Origin: Salinispora oceanensis
Lineage (GTDB): Bacteria > Actinomycetota > Actinomycetes > Mycobacteriales > Micromonosporaceae
NCBI RefSeq assembly: GCF_000383575.1
Contig: NZ_KB911579.1
Span: 1,605,875-1,669,874, forward strand
DNA: 64,000 bases
Direction: 5' to 3'
Made by a program: the position numbers and the translations under genes. Positions 8,722 to 17,807 of the stretch are shown in pieces. The notes under the pieces were generated by a model. It was not told the DNA's origin, made no database searches, and saw only the letters and a program-made list of their open reading frames with translations. Each line of letters begins with the position of its first letter. Position 1 is the first letter of the stretch.

Positions 8722-9780
8722 ATGTCCGTCGATTCACCCCCCGCTGGCGCCGACCCGTCGCCCGGAGACCAAATCCAGCCACCCCGTCGGCGTCGATGGC
8801 GACGAGTGGTTTTGATTGTCCTGGCAACGCTTACCCTGCTCGGTGGCGGCGGCGCGCTGGCCGTGACGTTGTACGCGCGTGACATTGACAACGACATACC
8901 CCGGATTGAGGCATTCGCCGAGGTTCCGCAGGAGGCCCGGCCGGCGAAGGACACGGCTGCCGGCGACGCGATGAACTTCCTGATCCTAGGCAGCGACACC
9001 CGCGACCCGGAGAGCACCGGCGGCTCACGGGCCGACACCATCATCCTCATGCACCTGCCGGCGGACCGCTCCGGTGCACAACTGGTGTCGATCCCCCGTG
9101 ACACCTGGGTGCAGGTGCCGCGAAGTGCGGACGGACAGCGTGGCGGCACGGAGGCCAAGATCAACGCTGCCTACGCCTGGGGCGGCACACCGCTGATGGT
9201 GCAGACCGTCGAGAGCTACACCGGCGTACGAATCGACCATGTGGTGATGGTCGACTTCGCCGGCTTCAAGGAGATCGTTGATGCACTGGACGGGGTCGAG
9301 ATCGACGTGGAAAAGGCGTTCACCTCGACACATTCCCTGAACCCGGACAGCATCCGCGAGTTCATCGCAGGGCCGCAGACCATGGATGGTGCCGCGGCGC
9401 TGGACTACGCACGGGAGCGCTACGCGTTCGAGGACGGCGACTTCGCCCGGATCCGGCATCAGCAGCAGGTGATCAAAGCGATCATCAACAAGGCGGCCTC
9501 CGGTGGCGTCCTGACCAGTCCCCGTAAGCTGAACTCGTTCCTGCGAGCCACCGCCGACGCGGTCGCCATCGACGAAACGCTGAATATTCTCACCACCGCT
9601 CGTGACCTGCGCCACCTACGCAGCGACAGTCTGGGCTTCTACACCAGTCCCACATCCGGCACCGGAACCCGCGGCAACCAGAGCGTCGTACTGCCCGATC
9701 CGGCCAAGGCAGAGGCGTTCTACAACGCGGTACGCCGCGACGACACTGCGCAGATCGCGGCGATCGGAGCGGCCAGATAG
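8722..9780 (+). CDS. LytR-CpsA-Psr (LCP) family glycopolymer ligase
   Basis: 352 residues. A short Pro/Arg-rich cytoplasmic head is followed by one transmembrane helix (VLIVLATLTLLGGGGALAVT, ~residues 33-52) and an extracellular LCP domain: FLILGSDTRDPE, SRADTIILMHLP, SIPRDTWVQVP, KINAAYAWGG, then VDFAGFKEIVDALDGVEI and ALDYARERYAFEDGDFARIRHQQQ. The conserved Asp/Arg residues that bind the polyprenyl pyrophosphate are present. LCP enzymes move polymers from the lipid carrier to peptidoglycan or arabinogalactan. With the sugar transferase and the glycosyltransferase operon it probably anchors the polysaccharide made here. Confidence 0.95.
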   Translation: MSVDSPPAGADPSPGDQIQPPRRRRWRRVVLIVLATLTLLGGGGALAVTLYARDIDNDIPRIEAFAEVPQEARPAKDTAAGDAMNFLILGSDTRDPESTGGSRADTIILMHLPADRSGAQLVSIPRDTWVQVPRSADGQRGGTEAKINAAYAWGGTPLMVQTVESYTGVRIDHVVMVDFAGFKEIVDALDGVEIDVEKAFTSTHSLNPDSIREFIAGPQTMDGAAALDYARERYAFEDGDFARIRHQQQVIKAIINKAASGGVLTSPRKLNSFLRATADAVAIDETLNILTTARDLRHLRSDSLGFYTSPTSGTGTRGNQSVVLPDPAKAEAFYNAVRRDDTAQIAAIGAAR

Positions 9781-9791
9781 CAGGCTGCCGG

Positions 9792-11147
9792 TCAGCCCTC
9801 TCCCGCCAGCACTCGCACCGTGCCGTCAGGAAATCGGACGCAGAGCTGCGTGGCACCGTTCACCTCGCGGGCGAACATGCGGACCGAACCCTCGCCCGGC
9901 GCGTCCGGAGTCTCCTGGGCCCGCAGGTCAAATGCGGGTCGCACCACGAGATTCTTGCTGGGGTGGCTCAGTCCGTGGGTGACGGCCACCTGTGAATTCG
10001 ATGCTGGCTCTCCAATCCACCCACGCCCGGTGCCGGCGACACCGGGCAGACCCGGCTGCGAGAGGGTGGCTCGGATGCTCGACATCCCCCGGTCCGCACC
10101 GAAGTCGATCGCGGCCGTGGCGCAGTTACGGATCTGGGTGTCTATGGTGGCCGAGGCGGGTTCCTCGGGTTTGGCGCCGGCCACGAACTGAATACCTATC
10201 TCGGTGCCCGGGCCGGCGTGGTTGGCACCCTGCACATAGCCGGCCAGCCAGCGGCAGTCGTTGCGTGAGATACGCACACCGACCCCACCGGCCAGGTCGG
10301 CATAGCAGTTCACGCATCCGATGCCCGACGCGGCGAGCTCGAAGGAGACGTCCTGTCGGATACCCCAGGCATGGCAGTTGACCATGAGGGTGCCGTAGGA
10401 GTTTCCGGCCAGATGAAAACCGGTACCGGCATTCTGGAACGAGATGCAGTTGAGAAACATCGAGTCATGCGGCCCGGTGAAGTTGATGCCGTGACCCCCG
10501 TTGTCGTGGGTACGGAGGCCGGTGATCCGTGCTTCCATCTGGTGGGACGGGGCGGGTAGGTCGGCGGCGGTACCCCAGTCACTGACCACGCCGTCGGCAC
10601 CACAGTTGAAGACGGTGAGGTCAGCGAGCTCGTAGCCGTACCCGTAGAGGCGAAGGCCAAAGCCGACCGGATTGTCCTTCGCGCGGTTTCCGTCCAGGGT
10701 GAGGTCACGGATGCTGAACATCGTGCTGCCAGCGTTACTGCGACTTTTCGTCTCCTGCTCGAAACGATCGGACTCGAGGATGGCGGTGTTCGCTCCGGGC
10801 GCCAGTCGGAGCACGGTGGCGTCACCGCCGGAGCCGCGCAGGTGCACCCGGGAGTACAGGATGAGCCGGCGGGTCAGGTACGTGCCCGGCGGAAAGAAGA
10901 CGATGCCGCCGGTAGCGCGGGCGGCATCGATCGCCTGCTGCAGCCCGGCGGTGTCGTCGGTGGTGCCATCACCCGTGGCGCCGAACTCGCGCACGTCGTA
11001 GTCACGGCCTGCGGACGCGGCATCGCCCCTGCCGTAGGCCAGGGCTCCGACTCCACTGACAGCGAGGACGGCGCCGACCGAGGCGATGGCCCGGCGGCGA
11101 GGCAGGGCGCCACGGGCTGCTCTGGCACCGGGCAGCTCGGGATTCAT
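9792..11147 (-). CDS. Secreted right-handed parallel beta-helix protein (pectate-lyase-3-like)
   Basis: 451 residues from the ATG at 11147, selected for AGGAG eight bases upstream and a twin-arginine-like signal (LPRRRAIASVGAVLAVSG). The mature protein opens with DVREFGATGDGTTDDTAGLQ and GGIVFFPPGTYL, the hallmark of the Pectate_lyase_3/GH28-like beta-helix family. Asn/Gly-rich turns typical of stacked coils follow (IRDLTLDGNRAKDN, GHGINFTGPHDSMFLN). It is the last gene of the polysaccharide operon, its start overlapping the previous stop (ATGA). It may modify or depolymerise the polysaccharide; the substrate cannot be read from the sequence. Confidence 0.85.
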   Translation of the reverse strand: MNPELPGARAARGALPRRRAIASVGAVLAVSGVGALAYGRGDAASAGRDYDVREFGATGDGTTDDTAGLQQAIDAARATGGIVFFPPGTYLTRRLILYSRVHLRGSGGDATVLRLAPGANTAILESDRFEQETKSRSNAGSTMFSIRDLTLDGNRAKDNPVGFGLRLYGYGYELADLTVFNCGADGVVSDWGTAADLPAPSHQMEARITGLRTHDNGGHGINFTGPHDSMFLNCISFQNAGTGFHLAGNSYGTLMVNCHAWGIRQDVSFELAASGIGCVNCYADLAGGVGVRISRNDCRWLAGYVQGANHAGPGTEIGIQFVAGAKPEEPASATIDTQIRNCATAAIDFGADRGMSSIRATLSQPGLPGVAGTGRGWIGEPASNSQVAVTHGLSHPSKNLVVRPAFDLRAQETPDAPGEGSVRMFAREVNGATQLCVRFPDGTVRVLAGEG

Positions 11148-12382
11148 CGCTTCTCCTGTGGCTGACGTGGCCGGACGAGAGTAGGGGAGGGAGCCCGTGG
11201 CGAGGGTAGCTCTGGGGGCCGCGCCGCCGGGTCGCCGGTCAGCCGGAGCCGCAGGACGAACCACGCTACGACGAGCAACTCGCCCACGGCGAGCAGCAGG
11301 AACAGATCACCGGTGGTATGCAGCCACAGCAGCGCGACGACCAACGCCGTGAAGGTGATCGCCCGGGACCCAATCGCAGAGGCGAGGTAGGTCGCGGGCG
11401 TCGAATAGATCATGTGTCGAGTGGAGAGCCAGGTGGAAACCATCAGCGCCGCCTTGTAGGCGCAGTAGAACGCCACCGTGCCGAGACTGGCGGCGGCGAG
11501 GGCGTCGGCCAGTAGGCCACGTACGTCCGGGCTGGTGACAACGGTGGCGGATATGCCCACCAGCAGCACCACGGTTAACAGCCGAGCCCCGGTCCGGAAC
11601 CGACTCCCTCGTCCCACGACCAGGTCTTCCCGGGTAGTGGCCGCGAGCGCCACGTGGAACGGACCGAAGGCCAGGTCCATCGCGCGTAGCACCACGATCG
11701 CGTCGGCGCCGGCCAGAACCCCGGCGACGGCGGGCAGTGCGATGACGTACAGCAGGTCAGCCGCCGCCGCCACACAGTAGGTGACGCCGAGTCGTACGCC
11801 GGTCAACGGACCCGGCCGGATTCGCTCGGCGTGCGGCTGCCGCCGACTCAGGGCCCAGGCCAGCACGGCGAGCTGGGCGGGGACGGCCGCGACCTCCAGA
11901 CGTAGGCCCGCGGTCGCGAATGCCGCCGTGGCCAGCGTGCCGGCCGCGACCAGCTGCGGCACCAGGTTGGCCCGGCGGCGAGACCGGGTTGCCGACATCG
12001 ACCAGAAGAGCGCCTCGATCGGAAGTTGCAGCAGCACCGGCAGGACGACCAGGAGTCGGTCGAAGATGCTGCTCTCCGGGAATGTCACGGAGACGGCCGT
12101 GAAGCCGATCGCGGCGACCGGCAACGTCACCACTGCTGCGGTCCGCGTCGCCCACGCTTCGCGGTCCCAGCCGGCAGGAACGATTCCGGCCGACTGCGGG
12201 CGGCCGATCAGGGCCTCGATGAGGGTGTACGGAATGGCGAGCAGAACACCCTGGAAAGCCACGAAGGCGACATGCTCGCTGTCGAGCCAGGATGCCAGCA
12301 GGAATACTCCGACGTTCGCCAGCCTGGTCATCACCTGTACGGACAGCTGCGACTGCTGGAGCCGCCGGAGCAACGCGGTCAT
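11144..12382 (-). CDS. Polytopic membrane protein, flippase-like (Wzx/MATE-like)
   Basis: 412 residues from the ATG at 12382 that overlaps the stop of the O-antigen-ligase-like gene. Around eleven to twelve hydrophobic segments span the length (for example TAAVVTLPVAAIGFTAVSV, LLTVVLLVGISATVVTSP, AITFTALVVALLWLH), with few soluble loops and a Pro/Arg-rich tail. No strong signature motif is visible. Size, topology and position between a polymerase/ligase and glycosyltransferases suggest the lipid-linked oligosaccharide flippase of the locus. That function is inference. Confidence 0.65.
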   Translation of the reverse strand: MTALLRRLQQSQLSVQVMTRLANVGVFLLASWLDSEHVAFVAFQGVLLAIPYTLIEALIGRPQSAGIVPAGWDREAWATRTAAVVTLPVAAIGFTAVSVTFPESSIFDRLLVVLPVLLQLPIEALFWSMSATRSRRRANLVPQLVAAGTLATAAFATAGLRLEVAAVPAQLAVLAWALSRRQPHAERIRPGPLTGVRLGVTYCVAAAADLLYVIALPAVAGVLAGADAIVVLRAMDLAFGPFHVALAATTREDLVVGRGSRFRTGARLLTVVLLVGISATVVTSPDVRGLLADALAAASLGTVAFYCAYKAALMVSTWLSTRHMIYSTPATYLASAIGSRAITFTALVVALLWLHTTGDLFLLLAVGELLVVAWFVLRLRLTGDPAARPPELPSPRAPSPTLVRPRQPQEKR

Positions 12383-13602
12383 GACGAGGGACGCAGCGCG
12401 CGATAGCCGAAGAGGATCAGAATCAGCATCGCGGCCGTGAACTCCCAGGAGTCCAGGGTCAGGGAGGCGGCGGCCAGGCCACTGACGAGCGCGATGGGCA
12501 TGACCAGCTCGGGCCGCCGAGTGGAGGCGCGCGCGAGCCACACCAGTGCGAAGACCGTCGCACCGACCAGCAGCACCATCACCACGGGACCGAACTGCAG
12601 GCCGATGTTCAGGAAGTAGTTGTCCACGAACTGCGGCGGCGAACTGGCCACCCGGGAGTAGGACGCCCCACCCGCGGCGCCGATCCCGTCACCGAACAGT
12701 GGCGCCGCCGCCAGTAGGTCACGCCAGACCACGAAGCGCTGGAACAGACTGCTGCTGCCGCCCGCCCCGATCAGCACGAACATGCCGGCAGCCCCAGCTG
12801 CGATCAGTCCCATGAGCGCCATGGCCACCAGTCGCCGGCTCCGGGAGCGGGCGTGCGGCAAGATGAGCGCGCCGGCCAGGCCCCCCACCACGAGCAGAGC
12901 GCCGGACCGACTGGTGCTCAGCATCAGACACAGCACCGCCGCCGCAGCGGCCAGGTGCCACAGCACCGCCCGCGGCCGCACCCGGGGGGTGATCCAGCAA
13001 GCCAGGTAGCCGAGCAGGTACGCCCCAGCGAGCATGCCCAGTTCGGCATTGACCTCGGTGAGCCCCGGAACGCGGAAGACGCCGTCAATGTAGCGGACGT
13101 TGTGCTGCGGGCTGAACCCCCAGCGGACCAGCGTCGCGGGCCCGATCAGCACCTCCGCCACACCCGCCGCGGCGTTCGCGATGACCAGTACGGCCACTGC
13201 GGTGAGCAGCCGCGACACAGCGCCCGACATCAGCGCGCCGACAATCACCAGGAACGCCACCGGAATCAAGATCAACCGTAGGCCGGTGACGGTCTGGGCG
13301 AGGCCGTGGTGGGCGACGCCGATGGCGCTCCAGACTGTCAGCACCAACGCTGCGGCGGCACCCACCTCGACCCACCGCACCGGCAGGCCCCAGCCGTGCC
13401 GCAGCACCGCGGTGACCGCCAGGACACTGGTGATCACGGCGCTGGCCAGACTGAAGGCCCAGGGCCGGCCGTCAAAGAGCAGCCAGGACAATCCCTCGAG
13501 CGGAAGCGGGGCCATGCATGCCACGAGGACGAAGAGCAGTCCGTACTCATGGACCGAAGCCCAGCGGGACGGGGTACGGATCGCGGGTTGTTCGATCATC
13601 AT
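12379..13602 (-). CDS. O-antigen ligase/polymerase-like membrane protein
   Basis: 407 residues with about ten to twelve membrane helices. The region around residues 175-300 holds FRVPGLTEVNAELGMLAGAY, MLSTSRSGALLVVGGLAGAL and WRDLLAAAPLFGDGIGAAGG. This matches the Wzy_C/O-antigen ligase layout: a conserved S-R-x-G/A after a helix, then a periplasmic loop ending in a G-x-G motif. It would polymerise or ligate lipid-linked repeat units. It is translationally coupled to genes on both sides by four-base overlaps. Confidence 0.82.
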   Translation of the reverse strand: MMIEQPAIRTPSRWASVHEYGLLFVLVACMAPLPLEGLSWLLFDGRPWAFSLASAVITSVLAVTAVLRHGWGLPVRWVEVGAAAALVLTVWSAIGVAHHGLAQTVTGLRLILIPVAFLVIVGALMSGAVSRLLTAVAVLVIANAAAGVAEVLIGPATLVRWGFSPQHNVRYIDGVFRVPGLTEVNAELGMLAGAYLLGYLACWITPRVRPRAVLWHLAAAAAVLCLMLSTSRSGALLVVGGLAGALILPHARSRSRRLVAMALMGLIAAGAAGMFVLIGAGGSSSLFQRFVVWRDLLAAAPLFGDGIGAAGGASYSRVASSPPQFVDNYFLNIGLQFGPVVMVLLVGATVFALVWLARASTRRPELVMPIALVSGLAAASLTLDSWEFTAAMLILILFGYRALRPSS

Positions 13603-14654
13603 CGTGCCTCGTAAGCGTCGAGCACCTTACTGACGTGCTCATCCCAGTCGAGTTCCCGACCATCGGCGGCCGCGGACTCGGCCATCCGAGCGTATTCGGC
13701 GGTCGGCATTTCGGCAGCTCGGCGCAGGACCGCGCGGAGCTCGTCGGCTCCGTTGAAGAGCAGCGTGGAGCTGCCGGCGGCCATCACCGGCGGCGCGTGC
13801 GCGCCGGCGATGATCGGACGGCCAGCCATCAGGGCCTCCGCGCACACCAGGCCATACGTTTCCTGCCTGCTGGGGAACACCAACCAGGCGGCTCGGCCGA
13901 ACGCCTCGCGCTTGCCCGCCTCGTCGAGTCGGCCCAGATACCGCACGTCCGGTGCCGCGGACTCGACCCGCTGCCGCAGCGGTCCTTCCCCGGCCACGAG
14001 CAGGGTCCCCGGGCCGTCCCATGCGTCCAGCAGCAGATCGAGACCCTTGTGGGCGCTGAGGGCACCCAAGAACAGAAACGTGGTGGGGTCGCCCGGCAGC
14101 CAATCCCGCCGGTTCCAGTCCAGCGCCACGGCGAGGGGCACGATACGACTCGACGGGTGCCCGACAGAACGCGCGCTTCGCCGTACGGTGTCACGTACCC
14201 GTTCAGTGGCGTACAGCAGCAGTACGCGCCGGAAGCGCCGCAAGATCCACGCCGAGCGTGCCCGCAGCAACACGTCCAAGACCCGGGAGCGCCCCAGATT
14301 CAGCATCGCGTTGTTCGGATCCACCACCGCGTGGTCGTGCACCGTGTGCACGGTCGGGTAGGCGCGCGAGATGCGGGCCACCGCGGGCACCCCAAGCCCC
14401 TGCCAGTTGTGCACATGCACCACGTCAGGCGCGAAGTCGCGTAGGTCGCCCGGGCCGAAGCCGGTCGGGTCAAGCAAGTCCGCCACGTGTACGGCGGCCT
14501 TGCCCGGCAGCCAGGCCGAAAGCCGCCGGCGATCCGCGGCGGTGAAAATGCGCACCTCGTGCCCGCGCTCGCGGAGGCTGCGGCTGAGGTCATCAACGTA
14601 GAGCTCGGCACCACCCCGGACGGCGAACGAGGCGTGCACCATGGCGATCCGCAT
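13599..14654 (-). CDS. Glycosyltransferase family 4 (GT-B fold)
   Basis: 351 residues from the ATG at 14654 (MRIAMVHASFAVRGGAE), which overlaps the upstream stop. The acceptor half has RGGAELYVDDLSRSLRERGH and DVVHVHNWQG. The donor-binding half has FLFLGALSAHKGLDLLLDA, LLVAGEGPLRQRVES, and WLVFPSRQETYGLVCAEALM, containing the E-x7-E motif of retaining GT4 enzymes. It transfers a nucleotide-activated sugar during repeat-unit assembly; the sugar cannot be predicted. It is part of the overlapping polysaccharide operon. Confidence 0.92.
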   Translation of the reverse strand: MRIAMVHASFAVRGGAELYVDDLSRSLRERGHEVRIFTAADRRRLSAWLPGKAAVHVADLLDPTGFGPGDLRDFAPDVVHVHNWQGLGVPAVARISRAYPTVHTVHDHAVVDPNNAMLNLGRSRVLDVLLRARSAWILRRFRRVLLLYATERVRDTVRRSARSVGHPSSRIVPLAVALDWNRRDWLPGDPTTFLFLGALSAHKGLDLLLDAWDGPGTLLVAGEGPLRQRVESAAPDVRYLGRLDEAGKREAFGRAAWLVFPSRQETYGLVCAEALMAGRPIIAGAHAPPVMAAGSSTLLFNGADELRAVLRRAAEMPTAEYARMAESAAADGRELDWDEHVSKVLDAYEAR

Positions 14655-15631
14655 CAGGGCCACAACCCTCCGACGAGTTCCGCGGTGGCCTCCCGCCAGG
14701 TCCGAACGGCGGCCGGATCCGGCTTTTCCAGCTTGTGAAGCGCTTCGACCAAAGCTTCGGCGGTCCAACTTCGCATCCGGATCGCGGCACCGCCGGTGGC
14801 CTCGTGCAGGGCGGGGTCAGGCGAGACGATGGTGGGGGTACCCAGGGCGAGCGCCTCGGCGGCGGGCAGGCCGAAGCCCTCGAAGTGACTCGGCATCAGG
14901 AATGCGGCGGCGCCGGCCACCGTCGCCGCGTACGCCCCGTCGTCGAGCCGACCCAGGAACACTGTCCGTCCGCTGACGTCGGAGAAGTGGCGGGTACCGC
15001 CGGTGAAAACGACCAATGTGTACCGGGGGTACGCCCGGAGCGCCTCGATTGCCAGCTCGACGCCCTTGTGCGGCGCGTGTCCGGCCACCACGACGTACTC
15101 GGCGGGCAGCACCGGCGGTACGCCCGGGCTGGGCAGATCACTGCCCGGGTGCCAGACAGCGGCTCGACCGTCGTCCACGTTGTAAAGACCCAGCAGGTCG
15201 TGGCGGGTACGGGCGCTGACGCACAGCAGCTTGGTCGAGCGGCGGATCGCGGTGGCGTAGCTGACCCGGCGGTACTCGCGAACGGACCGCGACAGCCCGC
15301 GCGGCCAGAGCCGGAACGCGAGGTCATGCACGATCGTGGTGACTGGCAGGCGAGCCCCGGCGAGCGCGAGGGACGGGCTGAGCGACAGGATCTGACCGTG
15401 GCGCTCCCGGCGCAGGGCGCTGGTCGCGGCGGCGATGGTGCGCGCGCGGCCCCCCGACTGGTGGCTCACCACGATCTCCGCCGGCCCGTGGAAACCCGGC
15501 GGCGCCCCGACGAGACGGAGGTCGTGGCCGCTCGGCCAGTGCCGGACCAGCTCGTTGAGGACCCGAGTGATGCCTCCGGGCCCGACCCCACTGCCGTCCA
15601 GCACGGTCAGCCGACGCTCAACGGACGGCAT
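14654..15631 (-). CDS. Glycosyltransferase, GT4-like (GT-B fold)
   Basis: 325 residues. The N-terminal glycine-rich GVGPGGITRVLNELVRHWP is the acceptor-side loop. VVVAGHAPHKGVELAIEALR marks the domain boundary, and AAAFLMPSHFEGFGLPAAEA is the donor E-F-G-F-G-L-P-x-x-E motif, which resembles mannosyltransferase-type GT4 enzymes (MtfB/WbdB-like). The start ATG lies inside the last 14 bases of the preceding glycosyltransferase gene, so translation is coupled. Confidence 0.9.
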   Translation of the reverse strand: MPSVERRLTVLDGSGVGPGGITRVLNELVRHWPSGHDLRLVGAPPGFHGPAEIVVSHQSGGRARTIAAATSALRRERHGQILSLSPSLALAGARLPVTTIVHDLAFRLWPRGLSRSVREYRRVSYATAIRRSTKLLCVSARTRHDLLGLYNVDDGRAAVWHPGSDLPSPGVPPVLPAEYVVVAGHAPHKGVELAIEALRAYPRYTLVVFTGGTRHFSDVSGRTVFLGRLDDGAYAATVAGAAAFLMPSHFEGFGLPAAEALALGTPTIVSPDPALHEATGGAAIRMRSWTAEALVEALHKLEKPDPAAVRTWREATAELVGGLWP

Positions 15632-16688
15632 CGGTGATCCACCTCATCATGTGCTCGGCGAATCGAGCGGGGCCGAAGCCCTCCGCGTGCCGCCGGATCC
15701 GGGTCCGGTCCAGGTCCCGGAGGCACCCCAGCAACCGGGCGTGAACCCGCGGGTCAGACGATTCGGTAAGCAGACCCGTCTCCCCGGGCACGACGGTCTC
15801 CAGCAGGCCTCCCCGAGCCAGTCCAACCACGGGAGTGCCGGCCGCCTGCGCCTCGACCGGAACAATGCCAAAATCCTCGTGAGCGGGGAAGAGCAGGGCG
15901 GCAGCGCCCGCGTACAGCTCGCGCAGCCGCTCCCGGGAGGGGCGTACCTCGAATCGGACGTGGGGTCCGGCCCGCCGGCGCAGGTTCGCCTCGTCCGGGC
16001 CAGACCCCGCCAGGACCAGCGGCATCCCGGCCTCAGCGGCAATATCGATCATCAGATCGAACCGCTTGTACGGGATCCACCGCCCGACACCGAGCAGGTA
16101 GTCGCGGTCGCCGTCCGGCGCGGCACCGAAGTACTCCACGTCAACCGGCGGGTTGATCACTACTGCGTCCCGGCGCCAGAACCGACGAATTCGGTCGCGG
16201 ACCTCCACCGAGTTCGCCGCGTACGCGTGCACGTGACGCCCACCCCACCGGTCTACTCGCCGCAGCAGCGCACGGGGCAGCGCGAGGAGCGGGTTGGCAC
16301 CGCGCCCGTCGAAGTCAGGGCTCCACACGTACCGGGCGGGGGTGTGCACGTAGCTGAGGTGGCGGGTACGCGTGGGATGGCCGAGCTTGACCGTGTGCGC
16401 GAAGGCGTGGCTGGACGAGATCACCACATCTGGGCTGGGTCTACCCGCGGTGCGCCACACCAATGGCATCACCGGAAGGGCGAGTGCCTTGGACCGACTC
16501 AGCGGCGTGCGGGCCAACCACGTCTCCCGCAGGCCGGTACTGTCGGCGTCCGGTTCGGCCCACAACACGTGCCGGGTCGCGTGGGGGATCAGCTCAGCGA
16601 TCGCCAGGAAGACGTTCTCCGATCCGCCGACGGCACTGAACCACTCGTGGACCACCGCCACCGACCGATCGGCGAGCAGGTCCGCCAT
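15618..16688 (-). CDS. Glycosyltransferase family 4, WbaZ-like
   Basis: 356 residues from the ATG at 16688, which overlaps the stop of the leading membrane-protein gene by one base. Motifs are VAVVHEWFSAVGGSE, SYVHTPARYVW, NSVEVRDRIRRFW, LLGVGRWIPYKRFDLMIDI, LVLAGSGPDEANLR and AALLFPAHEDFGIVPVEAQA (donor-binding E-D-F-G-I-V-P-x-E). The YVHTPxRY and PYKRxD strings are typical of WbaZ/mannosyltransferase-like GT4 proteins. It acts in the cytoplasm on the lipid-linked intermediate; the specific sugar is not assignable. Confidence 0.92.
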   Translation of the reverse strand: MADLLADRSVAVVHEWFSAVGGSENVFLAIAELIPHATRHVLWAEPDADSTGLRETWLARTPLSRSKALALPVMPLVWRTAGRPSPDVVISSSHAFAHTVKLGHPTRTRHLSYVHTPARYVWSPDFDGRGANPLLALPRALLRRVDRWGGRHVHAYAANSVEVRDRIRRFWRRDAVVINPPVDVEYFGAAPDGDRDYLLGVGRWIPYKRFDLMIDIAAEAGMPLVLAGSGPDEANLRRRAGPHVRFEVRPSRERLRELYAGAAALLFPAHEDFGIVPVEAQAAGTPVVGLARGGLLETVVPGETGLLTESSDPRVHARLLGCLRDLDRTRIRRHAEGFGPARFAEHMMRWITDAVR

Positions 16689-17641
16689 CAGCTGTGTCGC
16701 TGCCAAACCGCTCGCAGCGAGTCCCACCCGCCACCGAGACTGTCGCAGAGTACATCCACATAGACAGCCGCATCGGTGTCGTCCCGGTTCCACCAGAAAC
16801 CACAGAGCGCCGGGGCATCGCCGGCGGGGGTGGCGTACTCGACGTACGTGCCCGGGGAGTCGGTGGCAACGCCCAGCTTACGGCCGGGCTGATCGGCACC
16901 GGCGAGGATGCTCCCGGAGTTCAGGGCGAGTTGCTTCCGGTAGTCCAGGTCGGCGGCCTTCGCCTCGGCCGACTCGTACGCGACGAAGTGCAGGTACATA
17001 CCGCCGTCGCGGCACAGCACATGGGAGCGCTGGCCGACGCCGAGCTCCGGGCCGCCGGTGTCGGTGTTCGCCACGCAGCCGCTCATGTCGGCGAGCCACG
17101 GCTCCGCCAGGGGGAGCAGGTCACTCGGGAATTTTGCGCGGTTGGTGGCGACCAATTCGGACAGCATCCCCGGCTGCGGGGCGGCAGCCGGGCCCGGGTC
17201 ACGGTCGGGGGCGGTCGCCCGGCCAAGGAAGAACGCACCGACCCCGGCAACCAGCGCACCGGCGAGGACACCGAGGAGCAGGCCGCGCAGGAGATTTCCC
17301 CGCTGTGGGGGCGGAGATGGCACGATCCGTCGCTGCAGTCCGGGTGCGGCGAGCGGCGCCGCGGAGAACGAGCTCGGCTGCGTGCTCAGGCCGTACTGGT
17401 CTTGCCCATACGGGTCACCGCCCGCCGGCCCAACTCCCGACTGCGTGCTCAGGCCGTACTGGTCCTGCCCATACGGGTCACCGCCCGCCGGCTGGTTGGC
17501 CTGCGGCCAGTAGGGCGGTGTGGATGAGGCAGGAACGTCGCGCTGGTCGCCCGGAGCGCCTTGCGCGTGCCCACTGCCGGGCGAGTGCCCCCGTTCACTG
17601 GCCGCTTCATCAGTCACGAGCGGCACGATATCAGCGCCCAT
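16688..17641 (-). CDS. Single-pass membrane protein with Gly/Tyr/Gln-rich cytoplasmic repeats
   Basis: 317 residues, first gene of the polysaccharide operon. The N-terminal ~110 residues are disordered and carry two copies of a 21-residue unit built on GGDPYGQDQYGLSTQ. A transmembrane helix (LLLGVLAGALVAGVGAFFLG) follows near residue 120, then a roughly 170-residue outer domain with four cysteines that could form two disulphides (SGCVANTD, HVLCRDG, ALCGFWW, VDVLCDS). No known family is recognised. Its position suggests a regulator or scaffold of polysaccharide synthesis; that is inference. Confidence 0.72.
   Translation of the reverse strand: MGADIVPLVTDEAASERGHSPGSGHAQGAPGDQRDVPASSTPPYWPQANQPAGGDPYGQDQYGLSTQSGVGPAGGDPYGQDQYGLSTQPSSFSAAPLAAPGLQRRIVPSPPPQRGNLLRGLLLGVLAGALVAGVGAFFLGRATAPDRDPGPAAAPQPGMLSELVATNRAKFPSDLLPLAEPWLADMSGCVANTDTGGPELGVGQRSHVLCRDGGMYLHFVAYESAEAKAADLDYRKQLALNSGSILAGADQPGRKLGVATDSPGTYVEYATPAGDAPALCGFWWNRDDTDAAVYVDVLCDSLGGGWDSLRAVWQRHS
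17378..17492 (-). repeat. Two direct copies of a 52-bp repeat (63-bp period) within coding sequence
   Basis: Bases 17378-17429 and 17441-17492 are identical except for one T/C difference, which is silent. The 63-base period encodes the duplicated GGDPYGQDQYGLSTQ unit in the membrane protein. Near-identity at the DNA level points to a recent duplication or ongoing slippage. Confidence 0.95.
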
Positions 17642-17807
17642 CGAGCATTCGCGGGCCCGGTGACACGGCCGTCATCACCTTACCGGGAATCCCACAAACT
17701 CCCTGTCCGTAAGGCCCCCAGCGAAATCTACAACACAGTGGACGAAAGGTCGATCCCGCCGACGAGCGAACCCGACCTGCTCGGCGCCGGGCTTCGCCCG
17801 ACCAGGA

